Shown: positions 25,770 to 36,812, numbered from the stretch's first letter. The stretch: 64,000 nt of DNA from Micromonospora okii (GCF_020884795.1 NZ_BBZF01000017.1:1-64000); one strand, 5' to 3'. Numbers and translations: made by a program. Notes: generated from the letters alone by a model not told the origin.

Positions 25770-27434
25770 ATGCGTGCACCCAGGCCGAAGGTCGCTGTCG
25801 CGGCCGTCGCGGTCGCGGCCCTCGCGGTAGCAGGCTGCGCCGAGAGCAACCGCGACGACAGTTCCGGCGGTAGCAAGAAGGACACTCTGGTCTTCGGCGT
25901 CGCCGGCGACCCGAAGGTCCTCGACCCCAGCTTCGCCAGCGACGGCGAGTCGCTGCGCGTGGCCCGTCAGGTCTTCGAGACCCTGGTCCGGCCGGAGGAG
26001 GGGGGCACCAAGGTCACCCCCGGGCTGGCCGAGACCTGGACCCCGGACGCCGCCGGCACGACGTGGACCTTCAAGCTGCGCACCGGCGTGAAGTTCCACG
26101 ACGGCGCCGACTTCAACGCCGAGGCCGTCTGCGCCAACTTCGACCGCTGGTACAACTCCAAGGGCCTCATGCAGAGCCCGGACGTGACCCCGTACTGGCA
26201 GGACGTCATGGGCGGCTTCGCCAAGAACGAGGACGCGGACCTGCCGCCGAGCCTCTTCAAGTCCTGCACCGCCAAGGACGCCACCACCGTGGACCTGGCG
26301 TTCACCCGGGTCTCCAGCAAGATCCCGGCCGCGCTGATGCTGCCCTCGTTCTCCATGCACAGCCCGAAGGCGCTGCAGCAGTACGACGCCAGCAACGTCG
26401 GCGGCACCGCCGAGGACATCAAGTACCCGTCGTACGCGATGGAGCACCCCACCGGCACCGGCCCGTTCAAGTTCAAGTCCTGGGACGTGGCCAACAAGAC
26501 GCTCACCATCGAGCGCAACGACGACTACGCCGGCACCAAGGCCAAGCTGAAGACCATCATCTACAAGACCATCTCGGACGAGAACGCGCGCAAGCAGGCG
26601 CTGCGCTCCGGCGACATCCAGGGGTACGACCTGGTCGGCCCGGCCGACGTCGAGCCGCTGAAGGCCGAGGGCTTCAACATGCTCACGCGCCCGGCGTTCA
26701 ACATCCTCTACCTGGCCATCAACCAGAAGGGGAACCCGAAGCTCGCCGACGTCAAGGTCCGCCAGGCGATCGCGTACGCTCTCAACCGCCAGGCGCTGGT
26801 CGACTCGAAGCTGCCCCCGGGCGCCAAGGTCGGCGTGAACTTCATGCCGGACACCGTCGAGGGCTTCAACGCCGACGTGGCCAAGTACGACTACAACCCG
26901 GAGAAGGCCAAGGCGCTGCTGGCCGAGGCGGGCGCGACGAACCTGACCCTGCGGTTCCACTACCCGACCGAGGTCACCCGGCCGTACATGCCGAACCCGA
27001 AGGACATCTTCGAGCTGCTCTCGGCGGACCTCAAGGCGGTCGGCATCAACGTCCAGGCCATCCCGCTGAAGTGGAGCCCGGACTACCTGAACGCCACCAC
27101 CTCGGGCAACAAGCACGACATCCACTTCCTCGGCTGGACCGGTGACTACGGCGACGCCTACAACTTCATCGGCACCATGTTCGACCGGCCGAAGGACGAG
27201 TGGGGCTTCACCAACAAGGCCCTGTTCGACCAGTTCAAGGACGCGGACACCACCGCCGACCCGGCGGCGCGGGTGGAGAAGTACAAGGCCCTGAACAAGG
27301 CGATCATGGACTTCCTGCCGGGCGTGCCGGTCTCGCACTCGCCGCCGGCGATCGTGTTCGGCAAGGACGTGACCGGGATCAAGGCGAGCCCGCTCACCGA
27401 CGAGCGCTTCGCGACCGCCGAGTTCAAGTCCTGA
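25770..27434 (+). CDS. Peptide/oligopeptide ABC transporter substrate-binding lipoprotein
   Basis: This 554-residue family 5 solute-binding protein (DppA/OppA type) has a lipoprotein signal with lipobox VAGC (Cys near residue 23), then SNRDDSSGGSKK spacer and the family's opening LVFGVAGDPKVLDPSFASDGES. The family signature region around TGVKFHDGADFNAEAV is intact. It captures peptides or other oligomers outside the membrane for the permeases encoded next. It is the first gene of a five-gene operon; a hairpin after its stop would raise its level above that of the other parts. Confidence 0.92.
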   Translation: MRAPRPKVAVAAVAVAALAVAGCAESNRDDSSGGSKKDTLVFGVAGDPKVLDPSFASDGESLRVARQVFETLVRPEEGGTKVTPGLAETWTPDAAGTTWTFKLRTGVKFHDGADFNAEAVCANFDRWYNSKGLMQSPDVTPYWQDVMGGFAKNEDADLPPSLFKSCTAKDATTVDLAFTRVSSKIPAALMLPSFSMHSPKALQQYDASNVGGTAEDIKYPSYAMEHPTGTGPFKFKSWDVANKTLTIERNDDYAGTKAKLKTIIYKTISDENARKQALRSGDIQGYDLVGPADVEPLKAEGFNMLTRPAFNILYLAINQKGNPKLADVKVRQAIAYALNRQALVDSKLPPGAKVGVNFMPDTVEGFNADVAKYDYNPEKAKALLAEAGATNLTLRFHYPTEVTRPYMPNPKDIFELLSADLKAVGINVQAIPLKWSPDYLNATTSGNKHDIHFLGWTGDYGDAYNFIGTMFDRPKDEWGFTNKALFDQFKDADTTADPAARVEKYKALNKAIMDFLPGVPVSHSPPAIVFGKDVTGIKASPLTDERFATAEFKS

Positions 27435-27450
27435 CCTGACGCAAGGAACG

Positions 27451-27482
27451 CGGGCGGGCGCCAGCACCACGGCGCCCGCCCG
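27451..27482 (+). terminator. Hairpin between binding protein and permease genes
   Basis: A perfect 12-bp inverted repeat (27451-27462 with 27471-27482) with an 8-base loop. In this position it likely acts as a partial terminator or 3' stabiliser favouring the binding-protein mRNA. Confidence 0.65.
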
Positions 27483-27512
27483 TAACCCTCCGCACCCCCT
27501 GTCGAGGCCCCC

Positions 27513-28517
27513 GTGTTCCGGTTCATCGTCAGACGCCTGCTCCAGCTCATACCGACGCTGTTCGGGCTCTCCCTCCTGCTCTTCATCTGGCTGCGCCGGC
27601 TGCCGGGCGGCCCCGAGACCGCCATCCTCGGCGAGCGCGGCACGCCGGAGATGCGCGCGGCCATCCGCCGCAACCTCGGCCTGGACGAGCCGATCCTGGT
27701 CCAGTACGGCCGGTTCGTCCGACGCCTGCTCAGCCTGGACCTGGGCACGTCGACCTCGACCAAGCGCTCGGTGACCACCGAGTTCTTCGAGCGGTTCCCC
27801 GGCACGGTGGAGCTGACCGTGATGGCGATGATCATCGCGATCGGGATCGGCATTCCGCTGGGCTACCTGGCCGCCCGCCGCCGGGGCCGGCTGCTCGACC
27901 ACCTCTCGGTCGGCGGCTCGCTGATCGGCATCTGCATCCCGGTCTTCTTCCTGGCGTACGTGCTGAAGGCGATCTTCTCGGAGAACCTCGGCTGGTTCCC
28001 GTCCAGCGGCCGGCAGGACCCGACCATCGGGGCGACCCGGATCACCAACTTCTTCGTCGTCGACGGGCTGCTGACCCGCGAGTGGGACGCCGCCGCCGAC
28101 GCGCTCTGGCACCTGGTGCTGCCGGGCCTGGCGCTGGCCAGCATCCCGCTGGCGATCATCGTGCGGATCACCCGGGCCAGCGTGCTGGAGGTGCTCAACG
28201 AGGACTTCGTCCGCACCGCCGAGGCCAAGGGCCTGACCGAGCGGACCGTCCGCAGCCGGCACGTGCTGCGCAACGCCATGCTGCCCGTGGTCACCTCCAT
28301 CGGCCTGCTCACCGGCGGCCTGCTCTCCGGCGCGGTGCTGACCGAGACCGTCTTCGCCTTCAGCGGCATCGGGGCGTTCGTCGCCGAGGCGATCAGCCAG
28401 CGCGACTACCCCGTGCTGATGGGCTTCATCCTGATCATCGCGGTGGTGTACGTGCTGGTGAATCTCCTGGTGGACCTCTCCTACAGCGTGATCGACCCGA
28501 GGGTGAGGGTGCGATGA
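27513..28517 (+). CDS. Peptide ABC transporter permease, DppB type
   Basis: The 334-residue product has six predicted membrane segments and the DppB start MFRFIVRRLLQLIPTLFGLS. The EAA loop that contacts the ATPase is EDFVRTAEAKGLTERTV near residues 230-246. It pairs with the DppC-type permease, whose ATG overlaps this stop (ATGA). Confidence 0.93.
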   Translation: MFRFIVRRLLQLIPTLFGLSLLLFIWLRRLPGGPETAILGERGTPEMRAAIRRNLGLDEPILVQYGRFVRRLLSLDLGTSTSTKRSVTTEFFERFPGTVELTVMAMIIAIGIGIPLGYLAARRRGRLLDHLSVGGSLIGICIPVFFLAYVLKAIFSENLGWFPSSGRQDPTIGATRITNFFVVDGLLTREWDAAADALWHLVLPGLALASIPLAIIVRITRASVLEVLNEDFVRTAEAKGLTERTVRSRHVLRNAMLPVVTSIGLLTGGLLSGAVLTETVFAFSGIGAFVAEAISQRDYPVLMGFILIIAVVYVLVNLLVDLSYSVIDPRVRVR

Positions 28518-29476
28518 CGACGATCACGGGCAAGAAGCGCGAGAAGATCGACCGCCTCGCCGAGCTGGCCGCCCGGGACGACGAGCGCGGCGTCAGCCTC
28601 TGGCAGGAGGCGTTCCGGCGGCTGCGACGCAATCCGGCCGCCATCGTCGGCGCGGTCATCCTCGGCCTGTTCCTGCTGATCGCGATCGTCGGGCCGTTCC
28701 TCGTCCCGCACCCGGCGGACGCCCAGCTCTGGAAGGGCGAGATCCGGGACAACATCGGCTACTTCCCCGGCCCCCGGGCCGAGAACTGGTTCGGCGTCGA
28801 CCACATCGGCCGCGACGAGTTCAGCCGGATGATCGTGGGCGCCCGGCAGACCCTGCTGGTCGGCGTGGTCTCCACGCTCATCGGCCTGGCCGTCGGGTCG
28901 CTGATCGGCGGCGTCGCCGGGGCCTGCGCCGGGCTCGGCGGCAGGTGGGGCCGGGCCGTCGACAACGTCCTCATGCGCTTCGTCGACATGCTGCTGGCCA
29001 TGCCGAGCCTGCTGCTCGCGATCAGCGTCGCCGCGCTGCTCGGCGCCGGCCTGAGCACCGTGATGATCGCGGTCGGCGTGGTCTCGGTGCCGGTCTTCGC
29101 CCGGCTGCTGCGCGGCTCGATGATCTCCCAGGCCAACAGCGACTACGTGCTGGCCGCGACGTCGCTGGGCGTGAAGAAGCCGAAGATCGCCCTGACCCAC
29201 GTGGTGCCGAACTCGCTGGCCCCCGTGATCGTCCAGGCCACGCTGACCCTGGCCACCGCGATCATCGAGGCCGCCGCGCTGTCGTTCCTCGGCCTGGGCA
29301 ACAACGACGCGTCGATCCCGGAGTGGGGGGTGATGCTCGCCGACGCGCAGCGCTACCTCGACGCCGCGCCCCGGCTCGCCATCCTGCCCGCCCTCGCGAT
29401 CATCGTCACGGCGCTCGGCTTCACCCTGCTCGGCGAGGCGATGCGCGAGGCCCTCGACCCGAAGCTGCGGAAGTAG
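28514..29476 (+). CDS. Peptide ABC transporter permease, DppC type
   Basis: The 320-residue product has the N-terminal OppC_N segment (LWQEAFRRLRRNPAAIVGAV) and a permease domain with the EAA loop SDYVLAATSLGVKKPKI. Six membrane segments are predicted. The ATG at 28514 overlaps the upstream stop by 4 bp. The gene is followed by three 57-bp repeats that separate it from the ATPase genes. Confidence 0.93.
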   Translation: MTTITGKKREKIDRLAELAARDDERGVSLWQEAFRRLRRNPAAIVGAVILGLFLLIAIVGPFLVPHPADAQLWKGEIRDNIGYFPGPRAENWFGVDHIGRDEFSRMIVGARQTLLVGVVSTLIGLAVGSLIGGVAGACAGLGGRWGRAVDNVLMRFVDMLLAMPSLLLAISVAALLGAGLSTVMIAVGVVSVPVFARLLRGSMISQANSDYVLAATSLGVKKPKIALTHVVPNSLAPVIVQATLTLATAIIEAAALSFLGLGNNDASIPEWGVMLADAQRYLDAAPRLAILPALAIIVTALGFTLLGEAMREALDPKLRK

Positions 29477-29485
29477 GCGTAATGC

Positions 29486-29654
29486 GTGAAGCGCGAGGAG
29501 TGAGCTTGCGAGCCCCGCAGTCGCGAACGAAAGGTTTGTCGTGTGAAGCGCGAGGAGTGAGCTTGCGAGCCCCGCAGTCGCGATCGGAAGGTTTGTCGTG
29601 TGAAGCGCGAGGAGTGAGCTTGCGAGCCCCGCAGTCGCGAACGGAAGGTTGGTA
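29486..29654. repeat. Three tandem 57-bp repeats inside the ABC transporter operon
   Basis: Copies start at 29486, 29543 and 29600, with only a few substitutions between them. Each contains GCGAGGAGTGAGCTTGCGAG and then CCCCGCAGTCGCGA; CGCGA and TCGCG near its ends can pair. The period is 19 codons, so reading frames stay open on both strands. The third copy ends in GGAAGGTTGGTA directly before the ATG of the next gene, and so supplies its ribosome site. Confidence 0.9.
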
Positions 29655-30818
29655 ATGGCACTGCTCGAAGTGGACGACCTCTCCGTCACCTTCGCCCGGC
29701 GCGGTCAGCGCACCGTGCGCGCGGTCGACGGGGTCTCCTTCTCGGTCGACGCGGGCCAGGTGGTCGGCCTGGTCGGCGAGTCCGGTTGCGGCAAGAGCGT
29801 CACCTCGCTGGCGATCATGGGCCTGCTGCCCAAGCAGCCCGGCCTCCGGGTCGGCGGCAAGGCCGTCTTCGACGGCACGGACCTGCTCCAACTCGACGAC
29901 CGCTCCCGGCGGGACATCCGGGGCCGGGACGTGGCGATGATCTTCCAGGACCCGCTCTCCTCGCTGAACCCGGTCATCCCGATCGGCCTCCAGGTGACCG
30001 AGGTGCTGGCGCGGCACCGGGGGATGAAGGGGGAGGCGGCCCAGAAGGAGGCCGCCGAGCTGCTCGACCGGGTCGGCATCCCCGACCCGCGCCGCCGGCT
30101 CAAGGAGTACCCGCACCAGCTCTCCGGCGGAATGCGACAGCGCGCCCTCATCGCCATGGCGGTGGCCTGCCGACCCCGGCTGCTGATCGCCGACGAGCCG
30201 ACCACCGCGCTGGACGTGACCATCCAGGCGCAGATCCTGGAGCTGCTCAAGGAGCTGGTCCGGGACTCCGGCACCGCGCTCGTGATGATCACCCACGACC
30301 TGGGCGTGGTCGCCGGCATGTGCGACACGATCAACGTCCTGTACGCCGGACGGGTGGTCGAGAAGGCCCGTCGCCGCCCGCTGTTCCGCGAGCCGCGCCA
30401 CCCGTACACGGTGGGTCTGCTCGGGTCGGTGCCCCGCCTGGACGCCGGGCGCGGTGAGCGGCTCGTCCCGATCCCCGGCTCCGTCCGCGACGTGCTGGCC
30501 TGGCCGGACGGCTGCGCCTTCGCCCCGCGCTGCGCCCGGCGGATCGACGAGTGCGTGGGGGAGCCGCCGGAGCTGTCGCTCACCCACGACGGCCGTGGCT
30601 ACCGGTGCGTCAACCCGGCCCCGGTCCCCGGCACCGTCCCCCCGGCCGGCACCGCCGCCCCGGGTGCGACGGCCGCCACCGTCGCCCCGGCCGAGGCTGC
30701 GGAGCCGGGTGCGACCCCGGCCCCGGCCGGGATCGCCGAGCCGGGCGCGACCGCCGCCCCGGCGGCCGGCGGTGTCGCCGGTCCGGTGCCCGCCCCGCGC
30801 GAGGAGGAGAAGCCGTGA
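29655..30818 (+). CDS. Peptide ABC transporter ATP-binding protein, DppD type
   Basis: The 387-residue product shows Walker A GESGCGKS, the signature LSGGMRQR, Walker [13 protein letters not shown] and the H-loop ITHDLG. The oligopeptide C-terminal domain follows, with Cys near GCAFAPRC...C...C that may bind an Fe-S cluster or zinc. An extra tail of about 65 residues of Ala/Pro/Gly (repeats of GATAAP type) is not part of the usual family. The ATG at 29655 has its ribosome site inside the preceding repeat. Confidence 0.93.
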   Translation: MALLEVDDLSVTFARRGQRTVRAVDGVSFSVDAGQVVGLVGESGCGKSVTSLAIMGLLPKQPGLRVGGKAVFDGTDLLQLDDRSRRDIRGRDVAMIFQDPLSSLNPVIPIGLQVTEVLARHRGMKGEAAQKEAAELLDRVGIPDPRRRLKEYPHQLSGGMRQRALIAMAVACRPRLLIADEPTTALDVTIQAQILELLKELVRDSGTALVMITHDLGVVAGMCDTINVLYAGRVVEKARRRPLFREPRHPYTVGLLGSVPRLDAGRGERLVPIPGSVRDVLAWPDGCAFAPRCARRIDECVGEPPELSLTHDGRGYRCVNPAPVPGTVPPAGTAAPGATAATVAPAEAAEPGATPAPAGIAEPGATAAPAAGGVAGPVPAPREEEKP

Positions 30819-31918
30819 CCGATAGCGAGATCCTCGTCGAGGTCCGCGACCTGAAGGTGCACTTCCCGATCAAGCGGGGGGTGTTTCTGGACCGGGTGGT
30901 GGGCCACGTCAAGGCGGTCGACGGCGTCGACCTGCGCATCCCGCGCGGCAGGACGTACGGGCTGGTCGGCGAGTCCGGCTGCGGCAAGTCCACGCTCGGC
31001 CGGGCGCTGCTCCAGCTCACCCCGCCCACCGGCGGCGAGGTCCGGTTCGACGGCGTCGAGCTGACCCGGCTGCCGGCCGGGAAGCTGCGCACCATGCGCC
31101 GCCGGATGCAGATGATCTTCCAGGACCCGATGTCGAGCCTGGACCCCCGGCAGAACGTCGAGTCGATCCTCACCGAGGGGTTGCAGACCCACGGCATCGG
31201 CGCCGACCGGGACGACCGGCGTCGGATCATCGGCGAAACCCTCGACGCGGTGGGGCTGCCCCGCTGGGCGCTGTCCCGCTACCCGCACGAGTTCTCCGGC
31301 GGCCAGCGCCAGCGCATCGGCATCGCCCGCGCCCTGGTGCTCGGCCCCGAACTGATCGTCGCCGACGAGCCGGTCTCCGCCCTGGACGTCTCCATCCAGG
31401 CCCAGGTGGTGAACCTGCTCGACAAGCTCCAGGACGACCTCGGACTCACCTACCTGGTGATCGCCCACGACCTCGCCGTGGTGAAGCACATCTCCGACGT
31501 GGTCGGCGTGATGTACCTGGGCGCGCTCGTCGAGGAGGCGTCCAGCGACCGGCTGTACAGCGAGCCGCTGCACCCGTACACGCGGGCGCTGATGTCGGCC
31601 GTGCCGGTGCCGGACCCGGACGTGGAGGACCGGCGCGAGCGCATCCTGCTCGCCGGCGACCTGCCCTCGCCGGCCAACCCGCCGTCGGGCTGCCGGTTCC
31701 ACACCCGCTGCCCGTGGGCACAGCCCAGCCGGTGCAAGGACGAACGGCCGGCGCTGCGGGAGATCGGCGGCAGCCGGGTCGCCTGCCACTACGCGGAGCG
31801 GATCGCCAGCGGCGAGCTGCGCCCGCACGGGGTGAGCGCGCAGGTCGTCCGGCCGGCGGGCGAGGGCGAGGCCCCCACCGCCGTCTCGGCCCCCACGGAG
31901 CCCGGCTCCTACGTGTAA
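30815..31918 (+). CDS. Peptide ABC transporter ATP-binding protein, DppF type
   Basis: This 367-residue second ATPase of the heterodimer has Walker A GESGCGKS, signature FSGGQRQR, Walker [13 protein letters not shown] and the C-terminal Cys-containing oligo_HPY domain ([12 protein letters not shown]...C). The GTG start overlaps the DppD stop (GTGA). The stop codon TAA is the first three bases of a dispersed palindromic repeat. Confidence 0.93.
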   Translation: MTDSEILVEVRDLKVHFPIKRGVFLDRVVGHVKAVDGVDLRIPRGRTYGLVGESGCGKSTLGRALLQLTPPTGGEVRFDGVELTRLPAGKLRTMRRRMQMIFQDPMSSLDPRQNVESILTEGLQTHGIGADRDDRRRIIGETLDAVGLPRWALSRYPHEFSGGQRQRIGIARALVLGPELIVADEPVSALDVSIQAQVVNLLDKLQDDLGLTYLVIAHDLAVVKHISDVVGVMYLGALVEEASSDRLYSEPLHPYTRALMSAVPVPDPDVEDRRERILLAGDLPSPANPPSGCRFHTRCPWAQPSRCKDERPALREIGGSRVACHYAERIASGELRPHGVSAQVVRPAGEGEAPTAVSAPTEPGSYV

Positions 31919-31969
31919 GGAAGGGCCCCCTGTCAACGCTTTCCGCATAGCAGGGGGCTCCTGTCAACA
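31916..31969 (+). repeat. Dispersed palindromic repeat, copy 1, at the end of the ABC operon
   Basis: It begins TAAGGAAGGGCCCC, where TAA is the stop of the ATPase gene, and ends in CTGTCAACA. The arms GGGCCCCC and AGGGGGCT can pair, with CGCTTTCCGCAT between. It probably serves as a terminator. Near-identical copies are at 34684-34737 and 34805-34858 (inverted). Confidence 0.8.
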
Positions 31970-31982
31970 GGCGTGGGGCGGG

Positions 31983-32507
31983 TCAGCCCTCCGGCCGGTC
32001 GAGCAGGCCCACGGCGATCGCGTGCACCGCGTCCAGCCCGGCCGGGTCGGCCAGCGGGGCGCTTCCGCCCGTCACGACGTACCACTCGTCGGCCTCCCGG
32101 TACTGCACGCGCAGGGTGACCCGGCCGTCGGCGTACTCGGTGCGCAGCGTCAGCTCGCCGGTGACCACGCCGACCTCGTCGGTCATCACGCCGCCCGGCC
32201 CGGGCACGATGTCGGCGGTGCGGCTCCGCGCCTCACCGCCGGCCGGCGCGGCCGGGGCCGGCTCACCTGCGGGCGGGGCGGGCTCACCCGCGGGCGGAGC
32301 GGCCGAGGTGCCGCCCGCGTCGGCGGACGTCCCCGCGTCGCGGGACGTCCCGGTCCCCGCGTCGGCGGACATCCCTGCCCCGGAGACGTCTGCCGGGGCG
32401 GCTGGCGCGCCGTCCGCGGTCATCCCCGCCGTGGTGGCCCCGCCGGAGATCGGCGCCCCCTCGGGCAGCGGGGTCGCCCCCACCCCCGTCACGGCTTGCT
32501 CGCCCAT
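31983..32507 (-). CDS. Hypothetical protein with Ala/Gly/Pro-rich N-terminus
   Basis: The 174-residue product starts MGEQAVTGVGATPLPEG; GGAGG lies just upstream, inside the end of the HNH gene (19-bp overlap). The first 100 residues are low-complexity (ADAGTS and GEPAP repeats). The conserved part is the last 65 residues, with TGELTLRTEYADGRVTLRVQYREADEWYVVTG, a beta-rich domain, and a final helix. It has no signal peptide. I do not recognise a function. Confidence 0.65.
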   Translation of the reverse strand: MGEQAVTGVGATPLPEGAPISGGATTAGMTADGAPAAPADVSGAGMSADAGTGTSRDAGTSADAGGTSAAPPAGEPAPPAGEPAPAAPAGGEARSRTADIVPGPGGVMTDEVGVVTGELTLRTEYADGRVTLRVQYREADEWYVVTGGSAPLADPAGLDAVHAIAVGLLDRPEG

Positions 32508-33142
32508 GTGCAGCCCTCCAACATCTCCTTGAGAGCGACCTTCTCGGCACTGGTCACCGTCAGCCGCCAGTGGTGCTTGACCGTCACCCAGCTCTCGGCG
32601 TACTGGCACCAGTACGACCGGTTCGCCGGTTTCCACTGGGCCGGATCCTGGTCACCCTTTGCCCGGTTGGAGCTGGCGGAAACGGCGATGAGCTGCGGTC
32701 GCGTGAGATCGTTGGCGAAGTCGCCCCGCTTCCCGTCGTCCCACTCGTCGGCACCCGAGCGCCACGCGTTGGCCAGCGGGACCATGTGGTCGATGTCCAC
32801 GTCCGAGGGGTCGGTGAAGACCCGGCCGTCGTACACGCTCTCCCAGCGCCCCGCGACCACGTTGCAACCGGAGAACTTGATGTCCTCGCCGTCCCGCTTG
32901 AGGACGCTGTCCCGTACGTCGCAGTTCTTGCCGGTGTCCCGCCAGTGCGGGAAGCGGTTCCGGCTGTAGCCCTTCATCGAGCCGGCGCTCGCGACCGTCA
33001 GCTCGCCCAGCTTCTCGCTGGCGTTGCCGCCGCCGCTCGGCGGGACCTGCGGCTCGTCGACCGCCGAGCAGCCGGCCGTCGCGACGGCGAGCGCCGCAGC
33101 GAGCGCGGCCACGACCGCACGACGTCCTGATCTGGTACGCAC
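32489..33142 (-). CDS. Secreted/lipoprotein HNH-type nuclease (DUF1524 family)
   Basis: The 217-residue product has a lipoprotein signal with ATAGC (Cys near 25), then a domain with DVDIDHMVPLANAWRSGADEW and SSNRAKGDQDPAQWKP. These are the catalytic His-Asp-His and Asn-Lys features of the DUF1524/GmrSD_C HNH nucleases exported by many actinobacteria. Four further Cys probably form disulfides. GGAGAGG precedes the GTG start at 33142. It likely degrades extracellular DNA. Confidence 0.85.
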   Translation of the reverse strand: MRTRSGRRAVVAALAAALAVATAGCSAVDEPQVPPSGGGNASEKLGELTVASAGSMKGYSRNRFPHWRDTGKNCDVRDSVLKRDGEDIKFSGCNVVAGRWESVYDGRVFTDPSDVDIDHMVPLANAWRSGADEWDDGKRGDFANDLTRPQLIAVSASSNRAKGDQDPAQWKPANRSYWCQYAESWVTVKHHWRLTVTSAEKVALKEMLEGCTWASKP

Positions 33143-33240
33143 AGACGACACCTCTCCAGCTTGCGGGCTTCCGGCGATTGCGCACAGTACCCCGGCACCG
33201 TTTCCCTGATTCGTGGCGTGCGCGAATCGGCGGAGGAAGA

Positions 33241-34686
33241 GTGGTACCCGTGACCGCACCCGCGCCCGCGCTCCGGCTGGGCACCCCGGCCGCCCGGGGC
33301 ACCCTGCTCGCCGCCGTCCTCGCCTCCGGCATGGTGTTCCTCGACACCACGGTGGTCAACGTCGCGCTGCCCCGGCTCGGCGAGGACCTCCGTGCCACGG
33401 TCGCCGGTCTCCAGTGGACCGTCAACGGGTACCTGCTCATGCTGGCCGCGTTCGTGCTGCTCGGCGGGGCGCTCGGCGACCGGTTCGGCCGGCGGCGGGT
33501 CTTCCTGACCGGGGTGGTGTGGTTCGCCGTCGCGTCCGCGCTGTGCGGCCTGGCCCAGGGCACGGGCTGGCTGGTCGCGGCCCGCTTCCTCCAGGGGGCC
33601 GGCGGGGCGCTGCTCACCCCGGGCTCCCTGTCGGTGATCCAGTCGAGCTTCCACCCGGACGACCGGGGGCGGGCGATCGGCACCTGGTCCGGGCTGGCCG
33701 GGGTCTCCACCGCGCTCGGCCCGTTCGTCGGCGGCTGGCTGATCGACGCGCTCTCCTGGCGGTGGATCTTCTTCGTCAACCTGCCGCTGGCCGTGGCGGT
33801 GGTGCTGGCCGCGCTGCGCTGGGTGCCGGAGAGCCGCGACGCCGACGCCTCGCGTACCGGATCGGGACGGCGGTTCGACGTGGCCGGCGCCCTGCTCGGC
33901 GCGCTCGGCCTGGGCGGCGTGACGTACGCCCTCATCGACGCCCCGGCGCGCGGCGCGGCACCGCCGGTGCTGGCGTCGGCGCTGGTCGGGGCCCTCGCCG
34001 CCGTCGCCTTCGTGCTGCTGGAGCGCCGCCGGGGCGACGCGGCCATGCTGCCCACCGGGCTGTTCACCAGCCGGCTCTTCTCGGTGCTGAACCTCTTCAC
34101 CGTGGTGGTGTACGCGGCGCTGGGCGGGTTCACCTTCTTCCTCGCCGTGTACCTGCAGAACGTGGTCGGCTGGTCGGCGCTGCTCACCGGGCTGGCCACG
34201 CTGCCGATGACGGTGCTGCTGCTGGTCGGCTCGTCGCGCGCCGGGGCGCTGTCGGCCCGGATCGGCCCCCGGCTGCCGCTGACCGTCGGGCCCGTCATCG
34301 CGGCGCTCGGCCTGCTCCTGCTGCGCGGGGTCGCCCCGGGAGCGTCGTACTGGACGGACGTGCTGCCCGGGGTGACCCTCTTCGGCCTCGGCCTGACCCT
34401 CGTGGTGGCCCCGCTGACCGCCTCGGTGCTGGCCGCCGTGGCGGACCGGTTCTCGGGCGTCGCCAGCGGGTTCAACAACGCGGCGTCCCGGGCCGGCGGC
34501 CTGCTGGCGGTGGCCGCGTTGCCGCTGCTGGTCGGGCTCAGCGGCACGGGGTACGAGCAGCGGGCGGCGCTGACCGGCGCGTACCGGGGCGCGTTGCTGT
34601 GGTGCGCGGGCGCGCTGCTGGCCGGGGCCGCCCTGGCCGGCCTGCTGATCCACGGCCCGCCCCGCACCCCGCCGGTTGCGGGGTAA
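33241..34686 (+). CDS. MFS drug exporter, DHA2 (14-TM) family
   Basis: The 481-residue product has the DHA2 layout: motif D1-like LDTTVVNVALPRL in helix 1, motif A GALGDRFGRRRVFLTG, and motif C GPFVGGWL in helix 5. About 14 hydrophobic segments are visible. It likely expels drugs by proton exchange. GGAGGAA precedes the GTG at 33241; the frame is open further upstream but lacks a site. The stop TAA forms the first bases of a dispersed repeat. Confidence 0.88.
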   Translation: MVPVTAPAPALRLGTPAARGTLLAAVLASGMVFLDTTVVNVALPRLGEDLRATVAGLQWTVNGYLLMLAAFVLLGGALGDRFGRRRVFLTGVVWFAVASALCGLAQGTGWLVAARFLQGAGGALLTPGSLSVIQSSFHPDDRGRAIGTWSGLAGVSTALGPFVGGWLIDALSWRWIFFVNLPLAVAVVLAALRWVPESRDADASRTGSGRRFDVAGALLGALGLGGVTYALIDAPARGAAPPVLASALVGALAAVAFVLLERRRGDAAMLPTGLFTSRLFSVLNLFTVVVYAALGGFTFFLAVYLQNVVGWSALLTGLATLPMTVLLLVGSSRAGALSARIGPRLPLTVGPVIAALGLLLLRGVAPGASYWTDVLPGVTLFGLGLTLVVAPLTASVLAAVADRFSGVASGFNNAASRAGGLLAVAALPLLVGLSGTGYEQRAALTGAYRGALLWCAGALLAGAALAGLLIHGPPRTPPVAG

Positions 34687-34737
34687 GGAAGGGCCCCTCG
34701 TTAACGCTTTCGGTAGAGCAGGGGCCCCCTGTTAACA
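34684..34737 (+). repeat. Dispersed palindromic repeat, copy 2, at the MFS stop codon
   Basis: It begins TAAGGAAGGGCCCC with TAA as the MFS stop and contains GTTAACGCTTTC and GCAGGGGCCCCCTGTTAACA. It folds into a hairpin and probably ends the MFS transcript. Confidence 0.85.
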
Positions 34738-34804
34738 CCGGCCGAGCGCGTCGCCGTGTTCCACCGCCGTGCCGGTTGTCGAGGAGGCGCTCCCGGGGAA
34801 GCGC

Positions 34805-34858
34805 TGTTAGGAGGGGCCCCCTGCTATGCAAAAAGCGTTAACAAGGGGCCCTTCCTTG
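34805..34858 (-). repeat. Dispersed palindromic repeat, copy 3, at the 3' end of leuA
   Basis: Read on the minus strand this is the same repeat (AAGGAAGGGCCCC ... GTTAACGCTTT ... GCATAGCAGGGGGCCCC), starting a few bases past the leuA stop at 34863. Together with copy 2 it forms an inverted pair between the convergent MFS and leuA genes. Confidence 0.85.
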
Positions 34859-34862
34859 CACC

Positions 34863-36647
<1,785 letters not shown>

Positions 36648-36746
36648 TCAGCAATCGGAAGGTCGGCGACGGTGCCGAGGTCGGCGCGGAGGACGAAGCC
36701 CGTTCGCCGACGAGAGTTCGGATGTGCTGGACGGCGCGGTTCGACC

Positions 36747-36783
36747 CCGCGACGAGGTGCCGGCCGGTCAGGCCTCGTCGCGG
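36747..36783 (-). promoter_or_regulatory. Attenuator hairpin overlapping the leuA leader peptide stop
   Basis: On the leuA strand, CCGCGACGAGG (36783-36773) pairs perfectly over 11 bp with CCTCGTCGCGG (36757-36747). The 5' arm overlaps the last codons of the leader peptide, so a ribosome stalled at the Leu codons would alter its folding. A second 8-bp stem (36711-36704 with 36669-36662) lies further down. Confidence 0.65.
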
Positions 36784-36812
36784 CGATTAAGGAGGAGGTA
36801 CGCCCGCCACAT
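36768..36812 (-). CDS. leuA leader peptide (MWRAYLLLNRRDEA)
   Basis: A 14-codon ATG frame lies 148 nt before leuA, with three consecutive Leu codons (CTC CTC CTT) at positions 6-8. It starts within about ten bases of the predicted -10, so the mRNA may be nearly leaderless. Its end lies in an 11-bp hairpin. This is the classic layout of leucine-responsive ribosome-mediated attenuation, known for leuA of other actinobacteria. Confidence 0.8.
   Translation of the reverse strand: MWRAYLLLNRRDEA

Noticed and set aside
29486..29654. CRISPR array.
   Set aside because: The units are contiguous 57-mers with no unique spacers, and no cas genes are present.
29479..29661. Possible small repeat proteins in the 57-bp repeats (open on both strands).
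   Set aside because: The period is a multiple of three, which keeps frames open automatically. There is no independent ribosome site or domain.
33241..34686. DHA2 exporter as resistance gene of the nucleoside cluster.
   Set aside because: It is 13 kb from the cluster with core genes between; the cluster has its own MFS gene at 52954.
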